Part shown: piece by piece, positions 10,523 to 22,141 of the stretch
Numbering within the stretch: the stretch's first letter is position 1
Layout: each line of letters opens with the position of its first letter
Origin: Mucidula mucida
Lineage: Eukaryota > Basidiomycota > Agaricomycetes > Agaricales > Physalacriaceae
Direction of reading: 5' to 3'
DNA: 64,000 bases
Assembly: GCA_015501055.1 (NCBI GenBank)
Contig: JADNYV010000173.1
Span: 1-64,000, forward strand
Notes under the pieces: generated by a model
The model's database searches: none
Seen by the model: only the letters and a program-made list of their open reading frames with translations
Told to the model about the DNA's origin: nothing
Program-made: the position numbers and the translations under genes

Positions 10523-11404
10523 TTACCGTCGAACATGACTCCATGCGAAGTGTTCCACTTCTTCCCAATCCTCTAGCTGGTTCCTACTACGCTGGCTATG
10601 GTCGCCACGATGGCGTTCGAGGCGGACGAGATTTGGGAGCGAAGGAAAACCAAAGGTGGGATGGGCTAAGACGATGACTCGAGGATCTTTGACCTCTCTG
10701 AGCACCAGGTTCAGCTCAATGTGAATTGGTTTCATTGGGCGCTTAACCACCTGTATCTCGTAAGAACAGAGCTTCACTGTCGCCGGGAGGGTTTCTTTCA
10801 TCAACAAGAAGACGCGACTGTCCCCGTCAAGCCGGCAGTTCATGTGTATATGGGTGAGTTGTGGGAATCGGGCAAAGAAATCGACTCTGCGCCAGCGAAC
10901 CATCTGATTGGCATTGCAGTGGAGGTAGGTGAGGGAGATAGGAAGGCCGCCGGCGTCGATGCTGACCGTACTGACGTCCGGTACATTGCCAAGGTTCAAG
11001 AAAACAAGGTACAGTGGGTGGGCTGGGCCGATACGATGTATCAAGTCCGAATGATCCTGACTTGCATTGTTGTAGACAGAATCAAATCCCAACGCGGTCA
11101 GTCCCGTACATGTGGTAAGAATGCTTTGGATTGCGATCTCTAGCTCCGTGCATTTGTCCACGCTGCATGTAGTGTCGATATACAGAGTCGGATCTCTGGT
11201 TTGCCGGGATTTTATTGACGCTAGGAACGCGGCGGCATTTTGGATGTCGATGTGGATTCTGCGGTAGAGTACGGAGTCCGCGCTGATTTAGGCGTTGTTA
11301 GTACGATCAACAACGACTCGGAGGCAATTTTGAGATGCGTACCATTGATTGAAAGTATGCGACACGAGGGCGAAAGAGAGGACCATGGCGATGTCGTCGG
11401 CCAT
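10523..11404 (-). CDS. F-box/LRR-like basidiomycete protein
   Basis: Exon 1 starts with ATG at 11404 (MADDIAMVLSFALVSHTF). A 62-nt intron (GTACGC...ATCAG, 11283-11344) joins FNQW/C to ADSVLYRRIHIDIQ, and the frame then runs to a stop at 10523. The order is a short N-terminal helix with SHTFNQW, a YRRIHID strand, then solenoid-like repeats (LTALGFDS, LTYLHCNANQM, LTHIHMNC), and a tail DPRVIVLAHPTFGFPSLPNL. This layout is typical of the expanded F-box-like/LRR-like families of Agaricomycetes. A full F-box is not visible, so a role as ubiquitin-ligase adaptor is only a family inference. A broken mirror copy lies at 11833-12802. Confidence 0.6.
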
Positions 11405-11832
11405 AGTTAGAATCAGACACCCCACTTAAAGCGGTATGCAGGATAAAATAGAGGCCATGGAAGCAATGTGCTGGATGAAAGGCAGTTGATGATGAGATTC
11501 AAGTTAAAAGTACAAAGGAGATAGCTTTGTCACACAACGGAAAGTTCTCACACCCGGCTTTCCTTTTTGTTCAACGACGTGCAAAACCCTTTTTGTTTGT
11601 TCTGAGTCATCTCTTTAGGCTGAAACCAAACAAGGAGCTCAGACTTTCACGGATCTTTGTGTTTGACCAGCGGTCTCAGAGCACGCCATCTGAATGAGAC
11701 GTCAAGGATGTCCGCGCCTTCAAGGTCTCTTTCACCACTTGCCATGTTGCTGCGCTCGTTCTTTGTCACCCTTTTGAAACTGTATATGATTACATCTTTT
11801 CTTCAACCGTGTTCGCTCAACAACCGTTGTCG
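11405..11832. other. Centre of the inverted duplication
   Basis: No gene is supported here. The stretch lies between the 5' ends of two divergent F-box-like copies and is presumably their shared or diverged promoter region. No extended palindrome is obvious by eye. Confidence 0.5.
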
Positions 11833-12802
11833 ATGGCCGAAAATTGGAGCAATATACCGTTTGACGTAGGGCTTCTGATTTGCGAGATGGCAGGAGTGCC
11901 AAACAACAAGGCCAGTACATCCTCTCTTGTTGTTGTTTCCAGGTCCTTTCGAACATGGTACGTAGTTCAACTACCTTGTCAGCCGATACCAATGTCTCGT
12001 TCGTCAGCGTCGACTATTTGCTCTACCACTCAGTGCATATCAATATGCGGAACGCAAAACTGTTCGCCCTATCAACCAACTTCGTAAGGATCCAGAGTTC
12101 TTCAAGCATACCGTCAAGAGCTTGTCCATCAACGCCTTGCATAGCCTGCAAAGCCGGAGGGAATATCCCAGGAGCAGCATCCAAGAGATTCTGGCCGTGT
12201 GCACGGGTCTAACATCATTTGGATGTGGCATGCAGGAGGGGAACTATGCTCATCTCAACGAGATAATGCGCACTCTACACGCGGCTTCGACTAATTCCAC
12301 GCTGCTGCGCATAGCCATCTCCCGTCTATACGGCAGTCACGTCGACTGCCACGCCATACCCTCCTCAATCGTCCACCTCCACTGCTCCGCCGGTCAGATG
12401 ACTTGCTAGATTGTTGAGGGCGGATTTTTCGATCGTTTCTCTGCTCTCGCATACATCCATTTGCTGTGTAGCTTCGCGGAGGTCTTAGAACTATTTTCAG
12501 TTCTGGAACGTCCACTTCCCAGGACAATGAAATTCTTCGTTGTTGAGATTCAATCTGTCTGGCACAGGATGGTGGATGGCTTTGCTCGGCTTAGTCGAGT
12601 GCTGAAACAACTCGACGATCCTCGTATTGTAGTCTTGACCGGTCCCCTCATGAGTATTCCCTCGCTCCCTAATCTCTTCTTCTATTCAGGCAGTGGCCTT
12701 TGTTATAATTGTAGGCAATTGGAGCATTGGGCGAAAACAGAACAATTTGTGCTTGATTGTGTACGGGAAGTGGAAGAGGTCGAGCGATGGGTTGAGTGGT
12801 GA
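11833..12802 (+). pseudogene. Broken F-box/LRR-like paralogue
   Basis: It starts MAENWSNIPFDVGLL at 11833. An intron near 11958-12007 (GTACGT...TCAG) mirrors the intron of the intact gene and joins to VDYLLYHSVHINM. After LSTNF the frame slips by one base near 12080 before RKDPEFFKHTVKSLSIN. An in-frame TAG at about 12406 interrupts AGQMTC/IVEGGFF where the paralogue reads NQMVRWRRVDFF. The rest is open to TGG-TGA at 12802 (LDDPRIVVLTGPLMSIPSLPN). Two independent lesions make it a pseudogene unless both are sequencing errors. Confidence 0.7.
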
Positions 12803-13344
12803 AAGTAGCATCTCTTGTCACTATAGAATTGGAGGTTACATGTACCCTAATTCGAACAGTCGGGCATGATTGTGGTTACACGCTAGACACAGGTAAATAT
12901 AATTCGCCGCCCCATCGAAGGCTTCAAATCTGTTCTCGTGGAACTCGCTTCTCTCTTCGAGTAGCACGCAGACTGTCAGTCCTCATCCCACGTAGATACT
13001 CAACATACATCACACCCATCCGCAGCCTGTGTTCATCGCCTTGCTTCAAAGTTGCTGGACAGCGTACATTCGACATACTTAGTTCTTTCTACGATCACAA
13101 TCATGCGGTCTCGTTAAACAGTATATCTACTTTACAAGTCGAAGTAGCACCAGCATCCAATCATTCAAGCAAGCAACTGTAACCCCTGTCTGCCAGACAA
13201 CGCTTGCATTACACTGCCATACAGCTTCCACCACCGCAGAAAAAATTACAGGTTTCTGATCACCTCTCATTCTCTAATCTCGCGCATCATCTAAACTTCC
13301 CAAAAAGCATTTTCATTACGCGAAATTGTTCTGCGCCACTGAAT
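12803..13344. other. Spacer between the duplicated F-box-like and dynamin copies
   Basis: No coding region is supported. In the left arm of the duplication the equivalent position carries the Bud6-domain gene (9368-10006). That gene has no counterpart here. Confidence 0.5.
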
Positions 13345-14041
13345 ATGACTGATTGGGATGCTGCCGCCGCGCTCGATTATGCCCAGCGCTCTCGCGGGAT
13401 GATAAACCTTATCAAAGATCTCAGGGAGCTCGGGTTCGTTAGCTGTTCGTGAGTTTATTTTCAGTGCCATCACTAAATAAATCCTAGAGCAGACACCGAG
13501 TTTGATCTTCCACGAATTGCCGCAATTGGAAATCAATCTGCTGGAAAGAGTTCTCTTGTTGAGGCTATCGCTAATGTACGGTCTCCGTCTCTCTTCCGTC
13601 AGCGCAGACGTTGACATTGTGTAGATCAAAGTACCGCATGCACCTGGCACGTGTACCAGGTCTGCTAGTAGTCTCATTATAAGTTAACAGCTCCATCTCA
13701 TCTCACAGATGTCCTATGGAGTTCCGACTCTCTTACTCTGCGAGTGCGTGGTGCTCTCAAATATCGCCTAGGTTTGAAAAGGACACAAATGGCAATCAAA
13801 TGGCCAACAGTCAGGCACTCAGCCCATCATCGATAGCAGAAAGGAATTAGAGGATATGCTACTACTTGCCTGGCAAATGGCCATTGTCAATCCCAGCATG
13901 CCTTCCGCTCATTTTCAGAGCTCTGGACTCAAGCGTAAATTGATGTCCGAGAACGAGCTGTCCTTTTCCCCGAACATAGTGTTTGTTGACGTCTCTGGGC
14001 CCAATGTGCCCGGTCTATCGTTCATCGACTTGCGTTTATGA
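13345..14041 (+). pseudogene. Truncated dynamin-like GTPase copy
   Basis: It starts MTDWDAAAALDYAQRSRGM, matching the start of the dynamin gene at 7854. Introns sit at the same places. The exons give a P-loop GNQSAGKSSLVEAIAN (about 13530), IKVPHAPGTCTR (about 13625), and FSPNIVFVDVSGPNVPGLSF ending FIDL. The proline and glycine of G3 are lost and a stop follows at 14041. Everything from the rest of the G domain through the stalk and effector domain is missing, and the sequence continues directly into the MIF4G tail. It is a deletion product of the duplicated dynamin-MIF4G block and cannot make an active GTPase. Confidence 0.8.
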
Positions 14042-14055
14042 AGAAAATACTCTGA

Positions 14056-14371
14056 GTGGGAGTCATAGGCAAGCTCGGCGTGTTGAAGTATGTCAAGACT
14101 AACTTCAACAACGAGTGCACCTCGGAAAGGCTCATGGAATTGAACTATGCTATTCTGATGTCGTGCGGATCGTTGTGGAGCGACGACTTGCTACAGACTG
14201 TCTCTACAGCTATAGAACAGCGGACGCATGATGTCTCTCCACATTTGAAGTTGATGTTACAAGTAGGTTTGACTCTGCTATCCAAGCGGGATATTGACAA
14301 CCTTCTATTAGGAGCTCATCAATCTGAGTTGGGTAGACAACCCCGACGATGCAGCCACAAGTGACACTTGA
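14056..14371 (+). pseudogene. MIF4G C-terminal fragment
   Basis: VGVIGKLGVLKYVK and TAIEQRTHDVSPHLKLMLQ parallel the MIF4G gene at 4265-5204. An intron near 14260-14308 leads to ELIN-like sequence and a TGA at 14369-14371, matching the last exon of the parent. The first half of the MIF4G domain is absent. Confidence 0.8.
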
Positions 14372-17243
14372 GATGATTCTTTTACGGACGCCGATAATTA
14401 TGGTCCTCGTAGGAATGGTTAAGCAAAATGTTTGTAGAATGCTTGCCAGTGCAAGGTAGAGAGCCGGTATTACACCATCTTCGCGCTTAGATTTCGCGCT
14501 AAGCGACATAGAGTCTCGTCTTGCTCCGCTGCCCATATCCATTGACGCCTTTGAGGAGGAGAATTCGGAGCCTTGTTTGCCGCTCGAGGTTTGGCTTGGC
14601 TCTGATGAATAAAGTCGCGCTCGTGTCATTGAAACCATCATTTATGCATGCTCTCCGAGTCGTCTATCCATGTGGTAAGGAACGTGACAAACTATCGATG
14701 AGCAGGAACTCGTCCTTGGAGCGTCAGCCTTCTATCTTCCCCCGGGGGTTTCGTTCCATGATATTCATCGCCAGCTAGAGCTAGTTTACAAGTGCATCCG
14801 GGTAGTACAACGGCCAGGATGGAAAAGGATTCGGGGAGTTCGGGATCGATGCACAAAAGTACTGCGCATTGATATGATGCGAGGAAACGCCTTTTGTGAT
14901 TATACAGTATACCTTCAAGTTTCTTCCTGACAAGAGTACTTCAAGGTTGAGCGCTCCCAGATTCTCGAATTCATGGAATACAAGCTGAATGGGAGAGCCT
15001 TACCCCGAACCTGTGAACAGCGCCATATCGCCAAGCAGATGCGGTAAATTGGGCCCGAGCGGTAATGGAATTCACTCTTCGCACCTTGAAATCCTTCTCT
15101 CACTCACTCACTCTGCTTGTGTTTTTTGTCTGCCGGTAGGCGTCGCGTACAGAAAAGAGGAAGGTTCGAGAGAGCCAGGAGTAAGTGCACGCCTGGCTGA
15201 AATGTTTTGTAGATGCTTCAATTGCGACGGTTAACAGGAGAGATGGGGAGAACGAACGAACTAAGTTGCCTTGCTGCTACCTGGCAAATAGCAGTCCCAT
15301 ATAGAGAGAAGGAACATGGACAAGCGTATGGGCCATAGCGCTGGCAGGCTACCCACACCTGCCCCAGCATGCCGCCGCGCCCCAAAGATCGTCGTCGCCA
15401 TCTATAGCATTAGATCAATGAGTAGATATCACTTGCTCCCCCACCGTGGAATGTACGGGCGCGCCAAAGATCATCAAATGAAATTCTCACTATGCTTCCC
15501 TAGAAGGACCGCACGAGAGGGATTAACCCACAGATGTCGATGCGTAACAACGGCTATCCGACGCGCCGTTCGCCGTCTCATCTGGGGCAGCCGTGCGGAC
15601 CCTAGAATATTGAAAGAAATGGTGGGCCGTGTCTAGTTTCTTGCCGTCATCGAGAATTAAGCAAGGTTGTAACACACGCCGACCAGGGAGTGTACTTGGA
15701 CGTTCTGGTTTCAGCGACGAGGGATGTCGTTTCAATCAGTCGACGCGAAGGGTTGGCTATAAAAGGAACAAGCAGCAAGGGTAGTAGCGTCCATACAGAT
15801 TAATATTCCCCACTGCAGTGAAATCCATGGGAACCTGGGCGAGTGAAATAATGAGCGTCAGCTGATATTTTTTGAGGCCAGTCACTTGCATCGAAGCCCA
15901 CTACTGTCGTCAGCATCCCAGAAAAGGTGGCGTCTCCATACCGATCGAATCCAATCGCCGTTGCAGCGACATTCGCCAAAAACACGGCGGGAACCTGGAC
16001 TTTGACGCAAATAACAGGTCCAAGATACTCCCCCGCTTCCAAGCCTACACGCTGACGCGACACACCAGTCGATCCTCACCGCCGGAGCGAAATATGCATG
16101 GATAATCAGGTCCACCAGGCAGGAGGGTACACTTCCCCGCTTCGAACTCGACGATCCAGGTGGCCACTTTGCGATTGACCGCACGACTCGCTATCAAAGG
16201 AAATTTCTACTTAGCCGCCGATGCGCTACGAAACATTCATAAATTAAAGCTTCCCTAGGAAACGTCGAAGGACATATACAAGGAGGAGGCGAAGAGCGGC
16301 CTCTCCATCTCATTTCGAGCAGTCGGACGACCTTGAAATTAGGCTTCACGGATGACAAGGTCGATTATTCTATGTTGAGAACCTTGGATGTGGTGCGTGT
16401 CCAGTTCCTTTTCGTTGACTAGAAATAATAACGTTGTAGTCAGTTGGTAACAAGCCGCAGGAGATACAGTATGCAGCATACCTCAGACGTTCTGGACTCA
16501 GGATCCTTGACGCGACCGGTGAGGTGAGGAGTGATGCCGTTTCAATCGTGGAATGTTTTGATGCGCACCTCGGTGTAGAACCGACCTGCCGTTCACATTC
16601 ATAATCTTTGCCTGTCTGGACCGCGGTGCTATTGGTTTCAGCTGCGCGTCCTTCGAGTTCAATCAGATAGGTGGACTGCGCGTCTCTTTGACGGACTGCG
16701 CGAATCCATCGATGGGTGTGTTTCGGATACTAGGCTGTTGAACGGGCTCGCTTCGGATGCGTTTCGAATGCGACTCGGAGATGTGTTAAGGTTCATGCGC
16801 ATGTGGGGAAGGTAGCTGGGTGATACCGTGAGTCGTGCTTACGCTGGCTAGACACGTGAGATGGAACGGATGTAGGAGGGAGGGAGCTGGAAACGCGTAA
16901 GACCCGCACCACGGCGATCCGCTGACATACCGTGGACATGTAATCGGAAATTCGCTACAAGGCGCTGTGGCGGAAAATGTAGCAACGAGGGCTGGGGAAG
17001 AGCGGATAGTTTGATGCCTGTTCAGGCAGACACAGCCTGCAGGGAGCTTCAAACAAGCATGAAAGGTTTTGTGCCTGAGGAGTAGCATGTGACGTGGGAA
17101 AATATGTCGTCCGACCTCCATATCCGTCATAACCGCCATCATCATTCAGCTTTGGTCTGCCTGCTTTCCCCCTCGTACAAACACCATTTATACACAACAT
17201 ACCCTTGCGCGCCTGGATTCGAGTCGGATACGCAACTTTCGCC
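14372..17243. other. Gene-poor region with decayed open frames
   Basis: No coding region can be supported. Minus-strand frames at 15800-16063 and 15882-16184 have somewhat protein-like composition (for example GEYLGPVICVKVQVPAVFL) but are short and overlap in two frames. A TATAAAA box occurs near 15760. The last few hundred bases are the upstream region of the gene at 17244. Confidence 0.4.
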
Positions 17244-19252
17244 ATGTTCTCCTCTTTCAACACGTTCCTGCCGAGCGTCCTTAGCACCCATAAATCGCCA
17301 ACACCGCAGCCTGCGCCTATCCAGATGGAAGCCGAGGACGAGGAAACAGAAACAAAGGACCAAGAAGAGGACAAGGGGCTGGAAAAGGAGAAAAAGGCAA
17401 ACGAGGTGTGTATTAATTGCTGGTTGGGATTCGCTGCTGATATGTTGTGTAGACATTCATATTCGTCCGGCCGCCACCAGCCAAGTCGAATCACCCGCTT
17501 AATATCCAAGTGCAGCTCGTACCGCCTAACAGCCGCACGCCGGGAGGGGTATCGTCGACTGTTACGCCGCGCCAAAGTATCGACGGCGACTCGCAGTCTG
17601 TTGAAGACGTCCCGCTTTCGCGTACGTCCTCGAATCGGTCCGACTACTCTTCCACGGCCTCGTTGAGCTCCTTCTCGTCCACCGCCAGCGGGAGACGGAC
17701 AATCATCCCTTTGTACAACCTCCAGGCGCATAATGTAATGACTAACACGATTGTGGACGCCGGCACCGACGCCAAGATTGCAAAGTTTGTAAAGCGCGGT
17801 ATTGAAATGATTGATCTGGCGGGAATGGAGCCCATCGAGGTTTGGGCGGCGAATGCGAACAAGCCTATGCTTATCAGTGTCGGCACCCTCGACACGAACA
17901 ATATTATCAATAATTCACGGTCATCCTATCTCGGTTCTCGTCCTACTACGCCTACACCAACGTCGTCCGCCATCTCGCTATCCTCTGCCGGTTCCCATGT
18001 TCCATCCGTTGCCTCTGATGGACAGGCGCCAAAGAAGAAGGAGAATATCTTTGGCCGTATGTTCAAGAAGAAGGGGGAGGCCATCCCGATTCCCAATATT
18101 CCAACACCTATACCCTCTACACCTACCGCCACTCCTACTCCCACTCCGAAGAGGCATTCCCGTCATCTCAGCGCGACGTCGCCGTACATGCCGCGTACGC
18201 CGTCGCCTACTCCGACTCCCCTTTCCAAGCGACTCTCCCTTTCATCGACTTCTGGCGCGCCACCGCCTCCATCGCAGGATCCGGAACAGCCTGTCTCACA
18301 GCAAGTCCTTTTGCCAGCGACGCTCGGCATCCAGCCGCTGCTTAATATTTCTGTGCCGCCCCCGCCCAACCCGGCCACGTACGCGACTCTGGTGTCGTTA
18401 TTCACGTCCTCGGCATACCCGCCGCAGTTTGCAAAGGGCGGCAATCCTTTCATTGGCCGCGGCCCCGCCATGTACGTTTGGACCGTCAGGCGATGGTTCA
18501 AAGGCAATGAGGGTAACAGTGTCATTGCCGGTATGTTGAGCGGTGGACGGCAGCCCACGGTCGGGGAGGGCGTCGATGTGAGGGTCGAGTGGAGAAGGGG
18601 CAAGAAGCCCAAATCCCGTGGTGGACGGACGAAAGCGGAGGGTATCAAGGAGAGGGATATGGCCGTAGAGGAGCAGGTTGAGAAGAAGAGATTTCACCGG
18701 ACGAGTGTGGCGTCCGTGTCGTCGATGGGGAGCGTAGAGCCTGGGTCGCGCGCAGGCTCGAGGATACGCAGGCAGAGGACTGTGGATTTAGGCGAGGATG
18801 ATGATGGCGAGGACAGTGATCCGGAAGACTCGGAGACGCCGTGGACGTGCACTGTCAAGGTTAAGCGCGTCGCGCCGTCGTCGCCTGGAGTGCCGGCGGG
18901 GAGTCTTGGAGCGAGCGTGAAGATAAAGGTGGGCACGCTGAGCCCGACGCCGCACCATCCCAAGGTGGTCGCGATGCTCAAGGTGCCGTATCCGCTGCCG
19001 GACGTGGAGGTGGAGCGCGTGAAGATTGTGAAGCGCAAGGTGGTGACGGTGTCTGCTGATGGGGACGAGGGGGAAGGGGACGGCACGAAGCGCGTTGTGG
19101 TGAGCGAGGGCAAGTTGATGGGGTTGGTGTTGAGTGCGGAGGAGATTAAGGATGTGGTATGTAGTACGGGGTTGTGGCTTGTGGTGAGAGAGGGATTTGG
19201 AGGTGTGGGAAAGGTTAGTAGGAAGGGCGATGGGTGGCGTATAAGGGCGTAG
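17244..19252 (+). CDS. Large Ser/Pro-rich conserved-looking protein, unrecognised
   Basis: ATG at 17244, exon 1 to 17405, a 47-nt intron (GTGTGT...GTGTAG, 17406-17452), then exon 2 to TAG at 19252. The phase-0 join gives KKANE-TFIFVRPPPAKSN and a product of about 653 residues. The N terminus is acidic and probably coiled. A folded-looking block follows, with IIPLYNLQAHNVMTNTIVD and KFVKRGIEMIDLAGMEPIEVW. A long Thr/Pro/Ser linker comes next (about 17930-18330), containing a basic FGRMFKKKG. A second block with YVWTVRRWFKG and VRVEWRRGKK follows. The C-terminal half is rich in charged residues and ends VVREGFGGVGKVSRKGDGWR. I do not recognise the family. The frame is intact and the splice sites are good, so it is a real gene. 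Confidence 0.75.
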
Positions 19253-19686
19253 TGATGGTGGGATTAGATTGTAGTAACTTATCATTTTCACCTTTCGGTT
19301 GGTATATACATACATACACATTTATGGATCTTCAATGCTAGAGATTTGTAGTCTTGGTGTTCGTACATTACACTGGACCTGGTTACTTTAATCTACTGTA
19401 CTATCACAACCGGCACATGTCACAAGGCCTACCTAATTGGACATGGTCACTAGTCACAGGGCCCAGTGAATATGTTGAAATTTCGATATCTCCTGTTGCA
19501 AGGAACAAGTGAAAGGAGATTATAGTTTATGTACAAATGAGGCAGTCAATGAATCATTGTCTTCTACGATGTTGGCTAGCCAAAAGTCTTGTCTTGCTTT
19601 CTGTCAAAACTCAACAATCTTAGCTTTCTGAATCTAAACACAACACTCCTTCACACAGCCAACACTCCCTCATCTTTCCTACTCTG
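19253..19686. other. 3' flank and transition to AT-rich repeats
   Basis: Downstream region of the 17244-19252 gene. Base composition falls to AT-rich from about 19,400 on. No gene was seen. Confidence 0.5.
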
Positions 19687-20910
19687 ATGTCTGGCACAAA
19701 CTCCCCTGTTTGTATCTCAGTCAACCTGTATCTTGTTGCCAGATTTTAGGGATAATGCTATGAAGGCTAGACAGATCAGCAAACCTGAGGCTGTTGCCAC
19801 TCTGGCAAAGAGATGGATTGAAGAAAATGACAGGAGTAAGACTGCTTGGGACGTGCAGGTTGCAGCTAACTTAGATGCTTCCACCGCTGACGACACTGTC
19901 TATGCGTGCTTCTTGGACAGGAGCCACTATCTCACAAGTTAGTGGGCAAGAGTTCTATGGACTGGGCATTTTTCTCTGAGGCTTATAACAGCTATATACA
20001 GGCTATTATTGCCAACAATTGGCCTGTTGAACATTTTTAAGCCCTCAATGACTTGTTCTGTAAGCTAGGTGGTTACAATTATGCAGCAAAACATGGGACA
20101 CTTGAAAAGTGCGCACTTCTGGCATACTGTGAGTACATCTGCAGGCTTTGGCACAATGATTTTAAGGTGGGCTGCGTCTTCTTCAACATTGATAACATCA
20201 ATGAGACCACGCTGGAGAGAATGTACAATAGTATCATTACAAAGAGGTCAACTGCTACTATTTAAACTATATGTGCTTTTTTTTTTTGTCGATATTTGAG
20301 TTGTTACTAACAGTTTTTGTGTTTCTCTCTTTTCTTTATTGTATTTTGCATAATATATCATTCTTTATTTGGCCTTACAATATCCTATACATATATTTGG
20401 CCTTTCAATGTTCTGGATATTTATTTAACCTTCTAATGCCTTACACATTTATAAACCCTTTTGATAGTTTTTACACTATTATGGTCTTTTAATGCCTTGT
20501 TATTTTTGTGTTACTGCAGTTATATAATTTGAATGTAAAAGCACAAGGATTACTTCAGCAACTTAAAAGCACAGTTTGTACAGTTTGATCATTATCTCCT
20601 GCCAAGCAACCATGTTTACTCTCACCCTAATATAATGCATCCTCTTCTAGCAAACATAATTATTTGTGCTATTTTCCTTGGGGCGCAAGCAGCCAAAACT
20701 CTGTCACCTGCACTATTTACTTAGGGTTACACATTAATTTTTCAGCTTTATGTGTTTTCACAGATAATTAACTGTCAATATTAAGACCAAGTCTAGTAGT
20801 TGAATATATTTTAACTGGCAAATTCAGTGTGATTGCTCTAGCAGGTTCTACATTAACTGTCATAAGTGCTTTGGTTATGGCAATAAGGGTCATAGTGCCT
20901 GCAAGTATTA
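19687..20910 (+). pseudogene. Decayed retrotransposon gag-like relic
   Basis: Broken plus-strand frames read KRWIEENDRSKTAWDVQV, MDWAFFSEAYNSYIQAII, LNDLFCKLGGYNYAAK and CRLWHNDFKVGCVFFNI. I recognise this as the gag-like pattern of basidiomycete retroelements (a W..F...Y..AI.NNWP / L..LF..L / R.WH..F.../FNI order). Near 20,850 a cysteine cluster CHKCFGYGNKGHSAC resembles a zinc knuckle with its histidine replaced. Stops and shifts occur throughout. The AT-rich state suggests long C-to-T decay. Sequence through 21,400 carries no clear frame. Confidence 0.45.
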
Positions 20911-21401
20911 AGCGCAGAAAGAGTAAAGCTCTCACACCTCTTAAGCCTAACAGTTGAGAGTGTTTGCCTCTCCTACATAGATTTACTAATTGGTATTAAC
21001 ATTTTATTAATAGTCTTTGATTTGGTTTTAATATTAGTATTCTGCTTATTATATATACCCCTTTTAATAGCTTATTTATTAGTATCAATATAAACAAGTC
21101 TAATTATATCATTTAAAACAAGTTTGATATTGATTATTATGTTAGTCCTTTTGCAAAGCAGGAGCTTAAAAACCTTATTGGTCCATTTTAGACTTCCTCT
21201 CTATTACTTGTTCTAAAATTGTATATGGACAAATTGTAGTTAATTCAGAATTTCTTTTTTTCTCAAGCACTATATAATAACATCTACTTTATTAATTATT
21301 TTATTTTTTTAAAGGACTTTTTGTATGCTTGTACCACATTTCAGGCAGTTTGCTTTAAGTTAGTATATTGCCACTAGGTTCTTAAAGTGCCATACATAAG
21401 A

Positions 21402-21900
21402 TTTTAGGAGCATATCACATTATACTCATTCACATATCTCAGTGGCCAAGTACCGTGGTACAGATTCTAGGCAACATGTTTATCATGGATTCTTATTGTG
21501 CTTTGGGTATGTTTTTGGCATGCAGTGTTTATGATAGTATTAATAATGCAGCAGCCAATATTATGTGTGCTTTAGGAATTGATTTCTTAAAATGCATGGA
21601 CAATTAGTTTCTATTACACATATAAAAACTCCTTAATAAATATAAGTGTTAGTGTTATACTTGTATTCTTACACATAGCAAATAACATTAAATAGGCAGG
21701 TACATTTGGCAAAAAAATGCTGAGTCAGATTTGTTTTTCTAAGAATTTAATGAAGACATGGTGTTTTTGTTACAAAATTTGTTTGTAAATTCTAGATGAC
21801 ACAGTTTCTAATTTATTAAGCCTACTGTGAAAAACATAGTTTTCTTTGGCTGCTGTATCTTCCATAAATATTAGGTTTAATATTAATACTTGCATTTTGT
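21402..21900 (+). pseudogene. Decayed reverse transcriptase of a DIRS/Ngaro-like element
   Basis: An open plus-strand stretch from 21402 reads GAYHIILIHISQWPSTVV, CALGMFLACSVYDSINNA and GIDFLKCMDN before a stop at 21607. This follows the order of RT motif A-to-C in DIRS/Ngaro-type RTs (DxxxAYRxxPVHPxxW, LPFGLxSA, YVDD). The catalytic YxDD appears as CMDN, so the enzyme would be dead. Weak downstream matches (about 21,895-21,960) suggest a further RT segment. Together with the gag-like relic it marks an old element of about 2.4 kb or more. Confidence 0.5.
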
Positions 21901-22141
21901 CTTTGCCCCAGGATCGTTGTAAAAAATACCTTATTTCAATTGCATTTTAGAACTTGCAACTATTATATAATAAGAAAGAGACAAAAAAGCTGTATAACAG
22001 CTTTTATTGTGCATATATATTATATTAGTGGGACGTGCCTATCTCACAATTTTGGAGTATTTTCTCAGCATTTTTTAAAACACATTCTTTGAGCCTTAAA
22101 TGCCTTCAAAAGTTACAGAGCATGATTTGTGGTTATGGTAT

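Noticed and set aside
14793..14862. Possible tRNA (GTGCATC...GATGCAC ends with a GGTAGTACAACGGCC D-arm-like stretch)
   Set aside because: The ends pair, but the length is about 62 nt, there is no canonical T arm, and the A-box-like part is out of register with the paired ends. No cloverleaf can be built.
17644..19321. Minus-strand ORFs up to 177 codons opposite the 17244-19252 gene
   Set aside because: The plus-strand frame is continuous, spliced and has protein-like blocks. The minus-strand frames are compositional mirrors.
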